In this document: piece by piece, positions 1 to 8,000 of the stretch
Layout of the letters: the number at the start of each line of letters is the position of its first letter
Numbering within the stretch: position 1 is the first letter of the stretch
NCBI RefSeq assembly: GCF_000285555.1
Contig: NZ_HE610996.1
Coordinates: 73,900-137,899 of the forward strand
DNA length: 64,000 nucleotides
Origin: Kurthia massiliensis
GTDB taxonomy: Bacteria > Bacillota > Bacilli > Bacillales_A > Planococcaceae
Reading direction: 5' to 3'
The notes under the pieces: generated by a model
What the model saw: only the letters and a program-made list of their open reading frames with translations
Databases searched by the model: none
Told to the model about the DNA's origin: nothing
Position numbers and translations under genes: made by a program

Positions 1-409
1 GATAGTCGCCGTAGCCTTCTTTTTCAAGATCAGCTTTTGGTACGAAACGCAGCGCCGCAGAGTTGATACAGTAACGCATGCCACCTAATTCTTGTGGACC
101 ATCTGGGAAAACGTGGCCTAAATGTGAATCAGCATCTTTACTACGCACTTCTGTACGAATCATGCCATAGCGTGTATCAGTATGCTCTTTTAAAGGCGCT
201 ACAGGTTTTGCAAAAGCAGGCCAACCACAACCTGAGTCGAATTTATCTTTCGATGTGAATAATGGCTCTCCTGACACGATATCCACGTATAAGCCTTCTT
301 CAAAATGTTGATCAAACTCGTTTTGGAACGGTGGTTCTGTTCCTTCTTCTTGTGTAACGTGATATTGCATCGCTGTTAAGTTTTTTAAACGTTGTTCTTT
401 GTTGTCCAT
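1..409 (-). CDS. msrB: Peptide-methionine (R)-S-oxide reductase MsrB (3' end outside window)
   Basis: This enzyme reduces methionine-R-sulfoxide in proteins in the cytoplasm. About 136 residues are visible before the window edge cuts the C-terminus, which should lack only a few residues. The family's SGCGWPAF segment and the catalytic [11 protein letters not shown] segment (catalytic Cys) are both present. The two CxxC zinc pairs found in many MsrB proteins are not seen. The ATG follows the msrA stop codon directly (TAG then ATG), with a G-rich ribosome site inside the msrA tail, so the two genes are co-translated. It is the last gene of the ypmR-ypmS-msrA-msrB unit. Identification is secure from the motifs and from the msrA partner. 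Confidence 0.95.
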   Translation of the reverse strand, partial: MDNKEQRLKNLTAMQYHVTQEEGTEPPFQNEFDQHFEEGLYVDIVSGEPLFTSKDKFDSGCGWPAFAKPVAPLKEHTDTRYGMIRTEVRSKDADSHLGHVFPDGPQELGGMRYCINSAALRFVPKADLEKEGYGDY

Positions 410-931
410 CTATTTTTGCCCCCAATGTTGCTGTTGAAATGCTACGCGACCTGAGCCGTGTGAATAGCGTTCGTAATGCAACGGATTTTTTCGATAATAT
501 TGTTGGTGGTAATCTTCTGCTGGATAGAAAGGTTTTGCAGGTAAAATTTTAACGGCAATCGGTTTATCAAACTTACCTGATGCTTCAAGTGCGGCTTTTG
601 ACGCTTCGGCAATTTCTTTTTGCTCGTCATCGTGATAAAAAATCGCTGTTTCATAACTTTGACCACGGTCAAAAAATTGGCCGCCTGCATCAGTTGGGTC
701 GATTAATTGCCAATACAATTCTACTAAATCTTTGTAAGGATATACTGCTGGATCAAATGTAATTTGCACCGCTTCGTAGTGCCCTGTCGTTTCCGAACAA
801 ACTTGTTCGTATGTCGGATTTTCAACGTGACCGCCTGTATATCCTGAAATGACAGACTCAATGCCTGGTTGTTGGTCAAATGGTTTGACCATACACCAGA
901 AACAGCCTCCTGCAAATGTTGCAACTGCCAT
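410..931 (-). CDS. msrA: Peptide-methionine (S)-S-oxide reductase MsrA
   Basis: This 173-residue enzyme repairs methionine-S-sulfoxide in oxidised proteins. The catalytic motif GCFWC lies at residues 9-13, and the GYTGG and GHYEAVQ segments typical of MsrA follow. The start ATG has a strong TAAGGAGGA ribosome site. It sits 12 bp after ypmS and directly abuts msrB, so the S- and R-specific reductases are made together. B. subtilis has the same neighbours (ypmS region, msrB/msrA) but with msrB first; here msrA precedes msrB. Length is normal and no residue appears to be missing. Confidence 0.97.
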   Translation of the reverse strand: MAVATFAGGCFWCMVKPFDQQPGIESVISGYTGGHVENPTYEQVCSETTGHYEAVQITFDPAVYPYKDLVELYWQLIDPTDAGGQFFDRGQSYETAIFYHDDEQKEIAEASKAALEASGKFDKPIAVKILPAKPFYPAEDYHQQYYRKNPLHYERYSHGSGRVAFQQQHWGQK

Positions 932-943
932 ATCAATTCCTCC

Positions 944-1528
944 TTAGTTAGATGGAATAATTACTTTCAATTCAATTTCATCTTTCGTTAAATCGAATTT
1001 TGTTGCACGTAAATGCGCATTTGTACCTTCTGATACTGGTACGTTAATTTCATTTAAATTAATGTACGCTTGATTATCGTTCGGTTGAATCGTAATAAAG
1101 TTTGGTAATTTACCAGTATCTTTTACTAATTTTAAAGCGGTTTTCGTTGGAATATCAAGTATTCCGACTGCAATGTTCGACAATTCTAGCATTAAGTTCC
1201 CATTTTTATCGATTTCCGGATCGAAATCCATCGTTACAGGTAACGTCGCGCCAAGAACGCTTACTTTACTCGTGAGCGTAATATCTTGGTCTACGTACAT
1301 TTTGACAGGCATTTGTGTATCTTGTGTCGCATCGCTAATGAAATGATTCGCTAACGTTTCAAAATCATCAGCAGTTGCTTGTACGGTTACTTCACTGCCC
1401 GTAATCGATTTAAAATTCGTTGGAATTGCTTGATCTTCTGGCTTTGACGTGATCATGATAAATAAAGCAATAAAACCGATCACAATAAGTGCTAGTAACG
1501 TAAAGAAGGCAATTTTCCATTTATTCAT
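944..1528 (-). CDS. ypmS: YpmS-like DUF2140 membrane-anchored protein
   Basis: This 194-residue protein has one N-terminal membrane segment (about residues 5-27) followed by an extracytoplasmic domain of the DUF2140/YpmS type. No enzymatic motif is visible and the function of the family is not established. The ATG overlaps the end of the upstream ypmR gene by 8 bp and has a GGAGGG ribosome site, so the two are translationally coupled. In B. subtilis ypmS likewise follows ypmR, and a role at the envelope is inferred only from the anchor and the lipoprotein neighbour. Confidence 0.85.
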   Translation of the reverse strand: MNKWKIAFFTLLALIVIGFIALFIMITSKPEDQAIPTNFKSITGSEVTVQATADDFETLANHFISDATQDTQMPVKMYVDQDITLTSKVSVLGATLPVTMDFDPEIDKNGNLMLELSNIAVGILDIPTKTALKLVKDTGKLPNFITIQPNDNQAYINLNEINVPVSEGTNAHLRATKFDLTKDEIELKVIIPSN

Positions 1529-2339
1529 CGTCGTTTCCCTCCAAATCTAAATTACCTTTCGATAATGTATATAAATCTTTCGTCTTTAACGTTGTGACAA
1601 TTCGTTTTTCGATTAAACGATATCCTTTCGCATTCGGATGAAAGAAATCTGTATGATAAACTTTTTTGTCATTTGACACGAATAAATCGTTAATCGGTAC
1701 GAATACCGCGTAATGATTATCTTGTTCGACAATTTTTTGCATGACCGCATTATATTCCGCCATCACAGCGTCGGTATCCCCGACATCTGTCGTATAAACG
1801 GTAAATGGATTGTAAACACCCATTGCGATAATTGGCGCTGTCTTATTTTGTTCACGAATCAAATGAAAAATTTGTTCGTAACGCTTTTCGTAAGCTGGAA
1901 GTGCCGCATCAAAGTCTTTTTTATCGAGACCGTTAATGTTTTGACGAACAATTTTCATAATATCATTGCCGCCCATCGTTAACGTAATAATGTCAGCATC
2001 TTTCAGTGCATCATTAATCTCGCCACTTTCTAATTGTGCTAACAGCTGATCGCTACGACGACCTTTTTTAGCCGTATTTGTCACGGTGACGCTTTTAACG
2101 CCTTCCCATTGTTGCATATCTTTTGCTAGACGCCCAACGTATCCACCACGTTCTTTCTCATCGCCGACACCTTCTGTTAATGAGTCGCCAAGTGATACGT
2201 AATGGATCGGTTTTTCTTCAATTTCTTTCTTATCGCTAAATGGCTTCCAACCGCTATCTTCTAGCTGTGAGGTCATGTCGCATGCGCTAAGCAACGCTAA
2301 CAAGAAACACATCAGCATGATTGCTAAACCTTTCCTCAT
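1521..2339 (-). CDS. ypmR: YpmR-like SGNH/GDSL-family lipoprotein hydrolase
   Basis: This 272-residue exported lipoprotein has a signal peptide with lipobox LLSAC, so Cys20 would be lipidated. It carries the SGNH blocks: GDSLTEG (catalytic Ser, about residue 53), the MGGNDI Asn block, and the C-terminal DFFHPNAKGY block with catalytic Asp and His. SGNH proteins are esterases, lipases or acetyl-hydrolases, and the substrate cannot be told here. The AGGAG ribosome site lies 7 bp from the ATG. It heads the ypmR-ypmS-msrA-msrB operon, downstream of the degV terminator. A second, distinct SGNH protein lies at about 14.1 kb. Confidence 0.92.
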   Translation of the reverse strand: MRKGLAIMLMCFLLALLSACDMTSQLEDSGWKPFSDKKEIEEKPIHYVSLGDSLTEGVGDEKERGGYVGRLAKDMQQWEGVKSVTVTNTAKKGRRSDQLLAQLESGEINDALKDADIITLTMGGNDIMKIVRQNINGLDKKDFDAALPAYEKRYEQIFHLIREQNKTAPIIAMGVYNPFTVYTTDVGDTDAVMAEYNAVMQKIVEQDNHYAVFVPINDLFVSNDKKVYHTDFFHPNAKGYRLIEKRIVTTLKTKDLYTLSKGNLDLEGNDDE

Positions 2340-2354
2340 ACAAACGCTCCTAAT

Positions 2355-2386
2355 TAAAAAAGTTGCCCATGTTTGGACAACTTTTA
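2355..2386 (-). terminator. Intrinsic terminator of degV
   Basis: On the minus strand an AAAGTTG-type stem with a short loop is followed by a run of T. It lies between the degV stop and the ypmR start, separating the two transcription units. Confidence 0.7.
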
Positions 2387-2428
2387 TGTTACTACTATTT
2401 GGCTGTTTTTGAAACTATTGTGCAATGA

Positions 2429-3286
2429 TTATTCAGCGTAGTAGCTTAAGCCAATAGCGCCGACACCTGTATGCGTACTAATAATTGGAGATGTCACACT
2501 GAAGCGTACATCATCAAAACCAATTTCATTTTTGAAGAAGTCCATTAACGGTTCTGTTAACGCTGGACTATCCGCATGCTCTAAGCCGATTGCTTTAACC
2601 GTCTTACCTGCTGTATCTTCTAAAAATTGCTTTTTCAAAAACTTCACTGCTTGTTTATGGCTACGTACTTTCGTGCGATTCGTTAACGTACCTTCATATA
2701 ATTCGGCTACTGGTTTGATGTTTAGTAACGTGCCGACCATACCCATCCCTTTACCGATACGGCCACCTTTAATTAAGTTTTCTAACGTATCTACAACTAA
2801 ATATAGCTTCGTATTCGCGCGTACGACATCTAAACGTTCAACGATTTCAGTTAACGTATGACCTTGTTGCGCCATTTTTGCAGCTTCTAGCACTTGGAAA
2901 CCTTGAGCCCAAGAAGTAAACGCTGAATCGATGACTTGCACATTTGCAATAGAAGACTGCCCAGCTGCAGTAGCAGACTTCACAGTACCGCTTAGTGTGT
3001 GTGTAAGCGTGATCACAAGTACATCGTCTCCATCTTTACCTAAATCATTAAAAAGTTCTTCAAATACGCCTAATGGTGGTTGAGAGCTTTTCGGTAATTG
3101 CTTTGAAGTAGACATGCGTGTTAAAAATTGCGCGGGTGTTAAATTTTCGCCGTCTTGGAACGATTCTCCATCAATAAAAATTGTTAATGGCACAATATGT
3201 ATTCCGTATTGTGCAGCTTCTTCTTTTGAAATACCACTTGTTGAGTCAGTGACAACATGTACACGTTTCATAATATTTTGACACAT
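2429..3286 (-). CDS. DegV family protein (fatty-acid-binding, FakB-like)
   Basis: This protein of about 280 residues has the DegV fold. The TDSTSGI segment near the N-terminus and the THTLSGT segment are the family's conserved Ser/Thr motifs that hold the fatty-acid carboxylate. Family members (FakB) present exogenous fatty acids to the kinase FakA for phospholipid synthesis, and fakA is not in this window. The start is uncertain: the ATG at 3286 and the one at 3271 (giving MKRVHVVTDST, the more usual family start) both lack a good ribosome site. It is divergent from trhA, and a palindrome lies in the shared upstream region. Confidence 0.9.
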   Translation of the reverse strand: MCQNIMKRVHVVTDSTSGISKEEAAQYGIHIVPLTIFIDGESFQDGENLTPAQFLTRMSTSKQLPKSSQPPLGVFEELFNDLGKDGDDVLVITLTHTLSGTVKSATAAGQSSIANVQVIDSAFTSWAQGFQVLEAAKMAQQGHTLTEIVERLDVVRANTKLYLVVDTLENLIKGGRIGKGMGMVGTLLNIKPVAELYEGTLTNRTKVRSHKQAVKFLKKQFLEDTAGKTVKAIGLEHADSPALTEPLMDFFKNEIGFDDVRFSVTSPIISTHTGVGAIGLSYYAE

Positions 3287-3348
3287 CCATTTCTAAATTC
3301 AGATGCATTTCTGCATAACCTCTACTTTTATAACCTATTTTACTAGTG

Positions 3349-3373
3349 TTTGTCATATGATACATGTGACAAA
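3349..3373. promoter_or_regulatory. Near-perfect 25-bp palindrome in the degV/trhA divergent region
   Basis: Two 11-bp arms (TTTGTCATATG and CATGTGACAAA) flank ATA with one mismatch. The TGACA arm overlaps a plausible degV -35 (ATGACA, 17 bp, TTATAA). It is likely an operator. The binding protein is unknown, and the sequence does not match the FapR consensus I know. Confidence 0.5.
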
Positions 3374-3464
3374 CGTCAATATTTATGCAGAGAAAAAGAT
3401 GTCATAATTAATATAGACAAGAAAAAGACAAATTTAGCATGATTTTCAAAGGAGTGATGGCGTC

Positions 3465-4106
3465 ATGACGCAAATTATCGCTGCAACAGACAAAAAAGAT
3501 AGCGAAGAATTTTGGAACGTATTGACACATGGAATTGGTTTTTTACTCGCCATTCCGATATTAGTTTTTTTAATTATAGAGGGCGTTGCGAAAGGTTCAA
3601 CACTATACGTCGTCAGTTTTACGATTTTTGGTATATCTACGATGTTGCTTTTTTTAGCGTCTACCGTTTATCACGCAGCATCTGAAAAATATAAAAGGTT
3701 TTTCCGTATTATTGACCATTGTTCTATATATGTATTAATTGCAGGAACGTATACACCATTCGCCTTAATTGCCATTGGCGGTAAACTTGGATGGACGATT
3801 TTTGCGATTGAATGGGGCATCGCTTTATGTGGGGTTTTATTTAAAATGTTCTTTATCGAACGTTTTAAAGCAGTGTCGCTCATTTGTTACTTAGCAATGG
3901 GATGGCTCATCATTATTGCTTTTAAAACTGTCGTATCACATATTACGATGCATGGTTTTTATTATTTATTAGCAGGTGGCTTAATGTACACGATTGGTGC
4001 ATTTTTCTTCGCAAACCATAAAATCCCTTACAATCATGCAATTTGGCACGTATTTGTCCTTGCAGGTAGCGGATTTATGATCGGTACTGTTATGATATAT
4101 GTATAG
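3465..4106 (+). CDS. trhA: TrhA / hemolysin III family membrane protein
   Basis: This 213-residue protein has seven predicted membrane helices and belongs to the hemolysin III/TrhA branch of the PAQR superfamily (B. subtilis YplQ). Family signatures visible are EEFWNVLTHGIGFL near the N-terminus, STVYHA (H in helix 2), the DHCSIYVLIAGTYTP block and the C-terminal HAIWHVFVLAGS block. The His and Asp residues in these blocks correspond to the metal site of PAQR proteins. The role inferred for the family is membrane lipid homeostasis rather than true haemolysis. The ribosome site is AAGGAGTGATGG. It is monocistronic, with a terminator directly after it. Confidence 0.93.
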   Translation: MTQIIAATDKKDSEEFWNVLTHGIGFLLAIPILVFLIIEGVAKGSTLYVVSFTIFGISTMLLFLASTVYHAASEKYKRFFRIIDHCSIYVLIAGTYTPFALIAIGGKLGWTIFAIEWGIALCGVLFKMFFIERFKAVSLICYLAMGWLIIIAFKTVVSHITMHGFYYLLAGGLMYTIGAFFFANHKIPYNHAIWHVFVLAGSGFMIGTVMIYV

Positions 4107-4113
4107 CAAAAAT

Positions 4114-4138
4114 GGCTCGTAATATCGAGTCTTTTTTT
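4114..4138 (+). terminator. Terminator after trhA
   Basis: A GGCTCG/CGAGTC stem (one G-U pair) is followed by seven T, just after the trhA stop. Confidence 0.65.
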
Positions 4139-4184
4139 ATGAACATTTTTGAAGTATGATGGATTCAACTAAGGGGGCTTTTGC

Positions 4185-5129
4185 ATGAAACAATATTTAG
4201 ATCTTTGCCGACACATTTTAGCCGAGGGTCATGATAAAGGCGACCGTACAGGCACAGGCACATATAGCATTTTCGGTTATCAAATGCGTTTCAACTTACA
4301 AGAAGGATTTCCAATTTTAACGACGAAAAAAACGGCTTTTCGTTTAATCGCTAGTGAATTATTATGGTTTTTACGTGGCGATACGAATGTTCGTACATTA
4401 ATGAATGACAACAACCATATTTGGGATGAATGGGCATTTGAAAACTGGGTAACATCTGCCGCTTATAACGGCCCAGATATGACAGATTTCGGCCATCGTT
4501 CATTAACAGATGATACGTTTAAAGTCGTTTATGAAGAACAAATGAATTTATTCCGCGAACGTATTTTAACGGATGATGAATTTGCAAAAAACTACGGAGA
4601 TCTCGGTCCTGTATACGGGAAACAATGGCGTTCATGGCCAGACAATGATGGCGGCACAATTGACCAAATGCAACAAGTAATTGAATCAATTAAAACGAAT
4701 CCAAACTCACGTCGTCATATCGTTAGCGCTTGGAATCCAGCAGAAGTAGATAACATGGCGTTACCACCTTGTCATACGTTATTCCAATTTTACGTAGCAG
4801 ACGGCAAATTATCTTGCCAACTTTACCAACGTTCAGCTGACGTCTTCCTAGGCGTACCATTTAACATTGCAAGTTATGCGCTATTGACGCATTTGATTGC
4901 GAAAGAATGTAATCTAGAAGTAGGCGACTTCGTACATACATTAGGTGATGCACATTTATATAAAAATCACTTAGCACAAGTAGAAGAACAACTATCTCGC
5001 ACACCACGTGCTTTACCAAAACTCATCATTAAAACAGACAAACCGTCTATTTTCAACTACACAATTGATGATTTAGCATTAGATGGTTATGATCCATATC
5101 CGCGTATTAAAGCACCTATTTCAGTTTAA
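4185..5129 (+). CDS. thyA: Thymidylate synthase ThyA
   Basis: This 314-residue enzyme converts dUMP to dTMP using methylene-tetrahydrofolate, releasing dihydrofolate. The active-site segment [11 protein letters not shown] (nucleophilic Cys) and the [17 protein letters not shown] block are intact, and GDRTGTGT is at the N-terminus. Length matches the long ThyA class, which carries an insertion of about 50 residues in the small domain (about residues 90-140). The ATG has an AAGGGGGC ribosome site. dfrA follows by 13 bp, so dihydrofolate made here is recycled by the next gene product. Confidence 0.98.
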   Translation: MKQYLDLCRHILAEGHDKGDRTGTGTYSIFGYQMRFNLQEGFPILTTKKTAFRLIASELLWFLRGDTNVRTLMNDNNHIWDEWAFENWVTSAAYNGPDMTDFGHRSLTDDTFKVVYEEQMNLFRERILTDDEFAKNYGDLGPVYGKQWRSWPDNDGGTIDQMQQVIESIKTNPNSRRHIVSAWNPAEVDNMALPPCHTLFQFYVADGKLSCQLYQRSADVFLGVPFNIASYALLTHLIAKECNLEVGDFVHTLGDAHLYKNHLAQVEEQLSRTPRALPKLIIKTDKPSIFNYTIDDLALDGYDPYPRIKAPISV

Positions 5130-5142
5130 AAGGGGTATTTAA

Positions 5143-5613
5143 ATGATTTCATTAATCGTTGCACATGATCAAAATCGTGTTATCGGCTATGAAAATGATA
5201 TGCCATGGCACTTACCAGGAGACCTTGCTTACTTTAAAAAAATGACGATGGGTAAGCCGATTATTATGGGCCGTAAAACGTTCGAATCCATCGGACGCGC
5301 ACTCCCAGGTCGTACGAATATTGTCATTACACGCAATGCCGCATATACCGCAGATAACATTACGACAGTGGACAGTTTAGAAGCAGCGTTAGCAATCGCT
5401 CAACCACTCCATGATGAAGTAATGATCATCGGTGGCGGTCATATTTTTGAACAAAGCTTAGACATTGCAGATCGTTTATACATTACAGAAATTCATCACG
5501 CTTTTAACGGCGATACGTACTTCCCTGCTTATCCGGCATTTCATGAAGTGCAAGCTTCGGCACCACAACAAGCAGACGGTTATACGTTCGTTTATAAAAT
5601 CTTTGAACGCTAA
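5143..5613 (+). CDS. dfrA: Dihydrofolate reductase
   Basis: This 156-residue chromosomal DHFR reduces dihydrofolate with NADPH. The N-terminal IVAHDQNRVIGYENDMPWHLP region, the GRKTFESIG cofactor loop and the MIIGGG glycine motif are conserved. It is co-transcribed with thyA, a common folate pair, with an AAAAGGGG ribosome site. The stop codon runs directly into a dispersed double-hairpin element that probably serves as the operon terminator. No feature suggests a trimethoprim-resistant acquired allele. Confidence 0.97.
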   Translation: MISLIVAHDQNRVIGYENDMPWHLPGDLAYFKKMTMGKPIIMGRKTFESIGRALPGRTNIVITRNAAYTADNITTVDSLEAALAIAQPLHDEVMIIGGGHIFEQSLDIADRLYITEIHHAFNGDTYFPAYPAFHEVQASAPQQADGYTFVYKIFER

Positions 5614-5752
5614 AAAAGAGGCTGGGACAAAACATTTCATTTTCCTTTTTTAGCGTTTGCAACAAAAAACCGGAACCGCGCCAGAGCGCGATTCCGTTTT
5701 TTTTATGCTCATTTGAGATGGTGTTTTTACACTTATATCCCAGCCTCTTTTT
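5612..5752. repeat. Double-hairpin dispersed element, copy 1
   Basis: This ~141-bp element fills the whole gap between the convergent dfrA and asp23 genes. Its ends are inverted repeats (AAAGAGGCTGGGAC and, at the other end, ATCCCAGCCTCTTT). A second hairpin lies inside (GGAACCGCGCC / GCGCGATTCC) followed by eight T. A close copy lies at 31334-31472. The structure can terminate transcription on both strands. Similar GAGGCTGGGAC hairpins are known from other Firmicutes genomes, to my recollection. Confidence 0.85.
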
Positions 5753-5753
5753 A

Positions 5754-6185
5754 TTATTGGAGTTCTCTCGTTTGAGAAGATGCCTTTTGCTGTGCAAATT
5801 CTTGTGCCGTCATCACATCATCGACTTGCACATTCACTTCGATGACATCTAGGCCTGTAATATGATGAACGTCAGATTTAACAGCTTCAGCAATTTGTTT
5901 GAACACGAGTGGTGCACTATAACCAAATGCTAATATAGCTGTTAAATCGATTGCGACTTGTTTCTCTCCAACTTCGACACTTACACCATTTGTGAGTTCA
6001 TCTCCGCCTAGTTTATTTGTAATACCGGCGGTGAAGCCACCTTTTAAATCTAATACACCTTCAACAGATCGCGCACTAACCGCAGCGATTTTTTCAACGA
6101 CACGATCTTGAAACGTCAAAGCGTCGTGGAAGGTACGTTCATTCTGATCACCTTGCTTATTGATCGAGAGCGACGACATATGCAT
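5754..6185 (-). CDS. asp23: Asp23/Gls24 family envelope stress protein
   Basis: This 143-residue protein of the Asp23 family is abundant and membrane-associated in relatives. It contains the family core: VEKIAAVSARSVEGVLDLKGG, then the VEVGEKQVAIDLTAILAFGY strand region, and a C-terminal INVQVDDV-like segment (here EVNVQVDDV). No membrane helix is visible. In Staphylococcus the homologue is tethered to the membrane by AmaP, which is encoded two genes upstream here. It is the last gene of the amaP-DUF2273-asp23 unit. The ribosome site overlaps the DUF2273 end, with a gap of only 5 bp. Confidence 0.93.
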   Translation of the reverse strand: MHMSSLSINKQGDQNERTFHDALTFQDRVVEKIAAVSARSVEGVLDLKGGFTAGITNKLGGDELTNGVSVEVGEKQVAIDLTAILAFGYSAPLVFKQIAEAVKSDVHHITGLDVIEVNVQVDDVMTAQEFAQQKASSQTRELQ

Positions 6186-6190
6186 CCTCC

Positions 6191-6403
6191 TTATCTCAAC
6201 TTATCGATGAATGTTAAAAACTCTGCTGTACGATCTTTCGCATAACCGATTCCGACACCGAGTGCACCGAGTGCGATGATGAGAATCGTTTTCCAAAATC
6301 CGAGGGTTAAAAATAAAATGGCGATTAAAATCATTGTTAAACAGCCGATAATGCGCCACTTATACGTACGTAGAAATGATGTTGCTGCGTGTTCTTCCTG
6401 CAT
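6191..6403 (-). CDS. DUF2273 small membrane protein
   Basis: This 70-residue protein has two closely spaced hydrophobic helices (about residues 15-32 and 35-52) and a charged C-terminus, as in DUF2273 proteins encoded between amaP and asp23 in other Firmicutes. No catalytic motif is present. Its position inside the operon suggests it belongs to the Asp23 membrane scaffold, but its role is unknown. The ribosome site AAGGAGG precedes the ATG. Confidence 0.88.
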   Translation of the reverse strand: MQEEHAATSFLRTYKWRIIGCLTMILIAILFLTLGFWKTILIIALGALGVGIGYAKDRTAEFLTFIDKLR

Positions 6404-6418
6404 ATGAATTCCTCCTTG

Positions 6419-6955
6419 TTAAATCACGCGCTTATTTAGTAGCTTTTGATCTAACACATTGATTTTCACATCGCGAACAGGTAACTGTGAAAAATGTTCT
6501 GTCGTTTCTTTCACATCGTCGCGCATCGTCTTAATAAGCGTTTGAACATTCGTCGTCTGTGCAATAAACACATCGACAACAATGTCAATATAAGACGTTT
6601 TCTTCTTGTCATACATTTGAACGGATACGCTCGGTTGACGAATATCATCATATTTCGCAACCGTATAGCGAACATTTTTTTCGATTGCCTTTTTGTTTAA
6701 CATCAGATCGCCATCACCATATTTTAATGCAACGTTTCGCTTTTTATGCGATGGAGAAAGGGCAAAAATAAGCATTATAATGGCAATAAAGATCAATACA
6801 CCTACGACAATGTAAACGGTTGGCATAAACCACTCATATGCTCTAAGCTGTTCTTGGTACGTCGCCCATGATGATTGGTCAATGACGAGGAATAATAAAG
6901 TCGCGGTGGCGACGAGTAGCACAAGACCGTAGAGAAAACTAAAAAGTCGCTTCAT
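6419..6955 (-). CDS. amaP: Alkaline shock response membrane anchor protein AmaP
   Basis: This 178-residue protein has two N-terminal membrane helices (about residues 5-25 and 45-68) followed by a cytoplasmic domain related to Asp23. In Staphylococcus AmaP anchors Asp23 at the membrane. The start is set at 6955 because AGGAGGGG lies just upstream of that ATG; an in-frame ATG at 6982 lacks a ribosome site. It is the first gene of the operon. A sigma-B-like promoter is visible about 35-60 bp upstream of the start, which would fit stress induction as known for asp23 in staphylococci. Confidence 0.9.
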   Translation of the reverse strand: MKRLFSFLYGLVLLVATATLLFLVIDQSSWATYQEQLRAYEWFMPTVYIVVGVLIFIAIIMLIFALSPSHKKRNVALKYGDGDLMLNKKAIEKNVRYTVAKYDDIRQPSVSVQMYDKKKTSYIDIVVDVFIAQTTNVQTLIKTMRDDVKETTEHFSQLPVRDVKINVLDQKLLNKRVI

Positions 6956-6988
6956 ACACACCCCTCCTATTTTTGTAAACAATATACT

Positions 6989-7014
6989 TTTCCCAACTTA
7001 CTAAGGAGTTAATC
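6989..7014 (-). promoter_or_regulatory. Possible sigma-B promoter of the amaP-asp23 operon
   Basis: The minus strand reads GATTAA, 14 bp, GGGAAA. The sigma-B consensus is GTTTAA, 12-15 bp, GGGWAW, so there is one mismatch in the -35. It is placed directly upstream of amaP. This is inference from consensus only. Confidence 0.4.
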
Positions 7015-7034
7015 ATAGAATTAAACATTCACGT

Positions 7035-7068
7035 AAAAAGGCCGAATCATCTTTACGATGACTCGACC
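7035..7068 (-). terminator. Terminator after the SMP-30 gene
   Basis: A 12-bp stem (GGTCGAGTCATC pairing with GATGATTCGGCC) and five T on the minus strand lie 14 bp past the stop of the lactonase gene. Confidence 0.85.
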
Positions 7069-7081
7069 CATTTGATTATCC

Positions 7082-7951
7082 TTATTTTTCAAAGCGATAT
7101 ATAGGTGCAGCTGTTTCATTTGTCGTCGTTTTAAACAAGCTACCAGCGTCTTGTTGGGCTGCTTTTTGCGTGTCGGTTAAGCCCTCAGAAGCTGTTGTAA
7201 TATATAAATTCGACGTCCCAGGTTGGAAAGCACAGCTCGTAATGTTTGCAACAGGCAGTGCTACCGTTTCAACAATGTCGCTTGTCGTCGGATCGATGCA
7301 TTCAATGCGACGACCACCCCATAACGCAACCCATAGATGATCGTTTGCATCAATCGTCATACCATCAGGCGAACCGTCAACTTCTTTAAAATCGTAAACG
7401 ACATGCCCTTCACCAAGCGTTAACGTCTCAGCATCAAACGGATAAGCACGCACTTGCTCTGTCGGCGTATCAATCGCATACATCGTATCACCCTTCTTGT
7501 TCCAAGCGAGACCATTTGAAATTGTTAAGCCTTCTTTTGCAACGTGTACATGTCCCGTCGCATCAACGACATACAATTTTGCATTTGGCGTTTGCTCGTC
7601 CTCATTCATCGTACCAATCCAAAGTCGACCAAATGGATCAATGCCACCATCGTTAAAACGTAGTGCATCATCGAAATCGGTAAATTGCACAAACTTTTCT
7701 TTATGACCCGTTTTTGGGTCAACAAACCATAATGCATTACGCGTCGACACGAGTAATTGCTGATCCGTCGTCGGCGCAACGAACGTTACATTCTCATCGA
7801 ATGAAATTGTCGTCGTCTCCTTCGTTTTAGGATGATAGCGATATAATATACCTTTTTTAATATCAACAAAGCGTAAACTTTGTTCATCTTCATGCCACAT
7901 CGGACCTTCCAATAAACGACCACGATATGCTTCTACTAATTGTGCTTTCAT
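7082..7951 (-). CDS. SMP-30/gluconolactonase/LRE family protein
   Basis: This 289-residue six-bladed beta-propeller is of the SMP-30/regucalcin family, usually sugar lactonases needing a divalent metal. Visible family blocks are LLEGPMWHEDEQSLRFVDI (metal-binding Glu about residue 16), NDGGIDPFGRLWIGTM (Asn/Asp), SNGLAWNKKGDTMYAIDT (metal Asn) and DGSPDGMTIDANDHLWVALWGG (Asp). All metal ligands appear present. The exact substrate cannot be given. It is monocistronic, with its own terminator and an AGGAG ribosome site 8 bp before the ATG. Confidence 0.92.
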   Translation of the reverse strand: MKAQLVEAYRGRLLEGPMWHEDEQSLRFVDIKKGILYRYHPKTKETTTISFDENVTFVAPTTDQQLLVSTRNALWFVDPKTGHKEKFVQFTDFDDALRFNDGGIDPFGRLWIGTMNEDEQTPNAKLYVVDATGHVHVAKEGLTISNGLAWNKKGDTMYAIDTPTEQVRAYPFDAETLTLGEGHVVYDFKEVDGSPDGMTIDANDHLWVALWGGRRIECIDPTTSDIVETVALPVANITSCAFQPGTSNLYITTASEGLTDTQKAAQQDAGSLFKTTTNETAAPIYRFEK

Positions 7952-8000
7952 CTGCCCAGCTCCTCATACCATTTTTTGTTATTATACAAAAATTAGTACG

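Noticed and set aside
5504-5797. 97-codon ORF across the double-hairpin element
   Set aside because: It runs through two hairpins and into dfrA and asp23; it is an artefact of the repeat.
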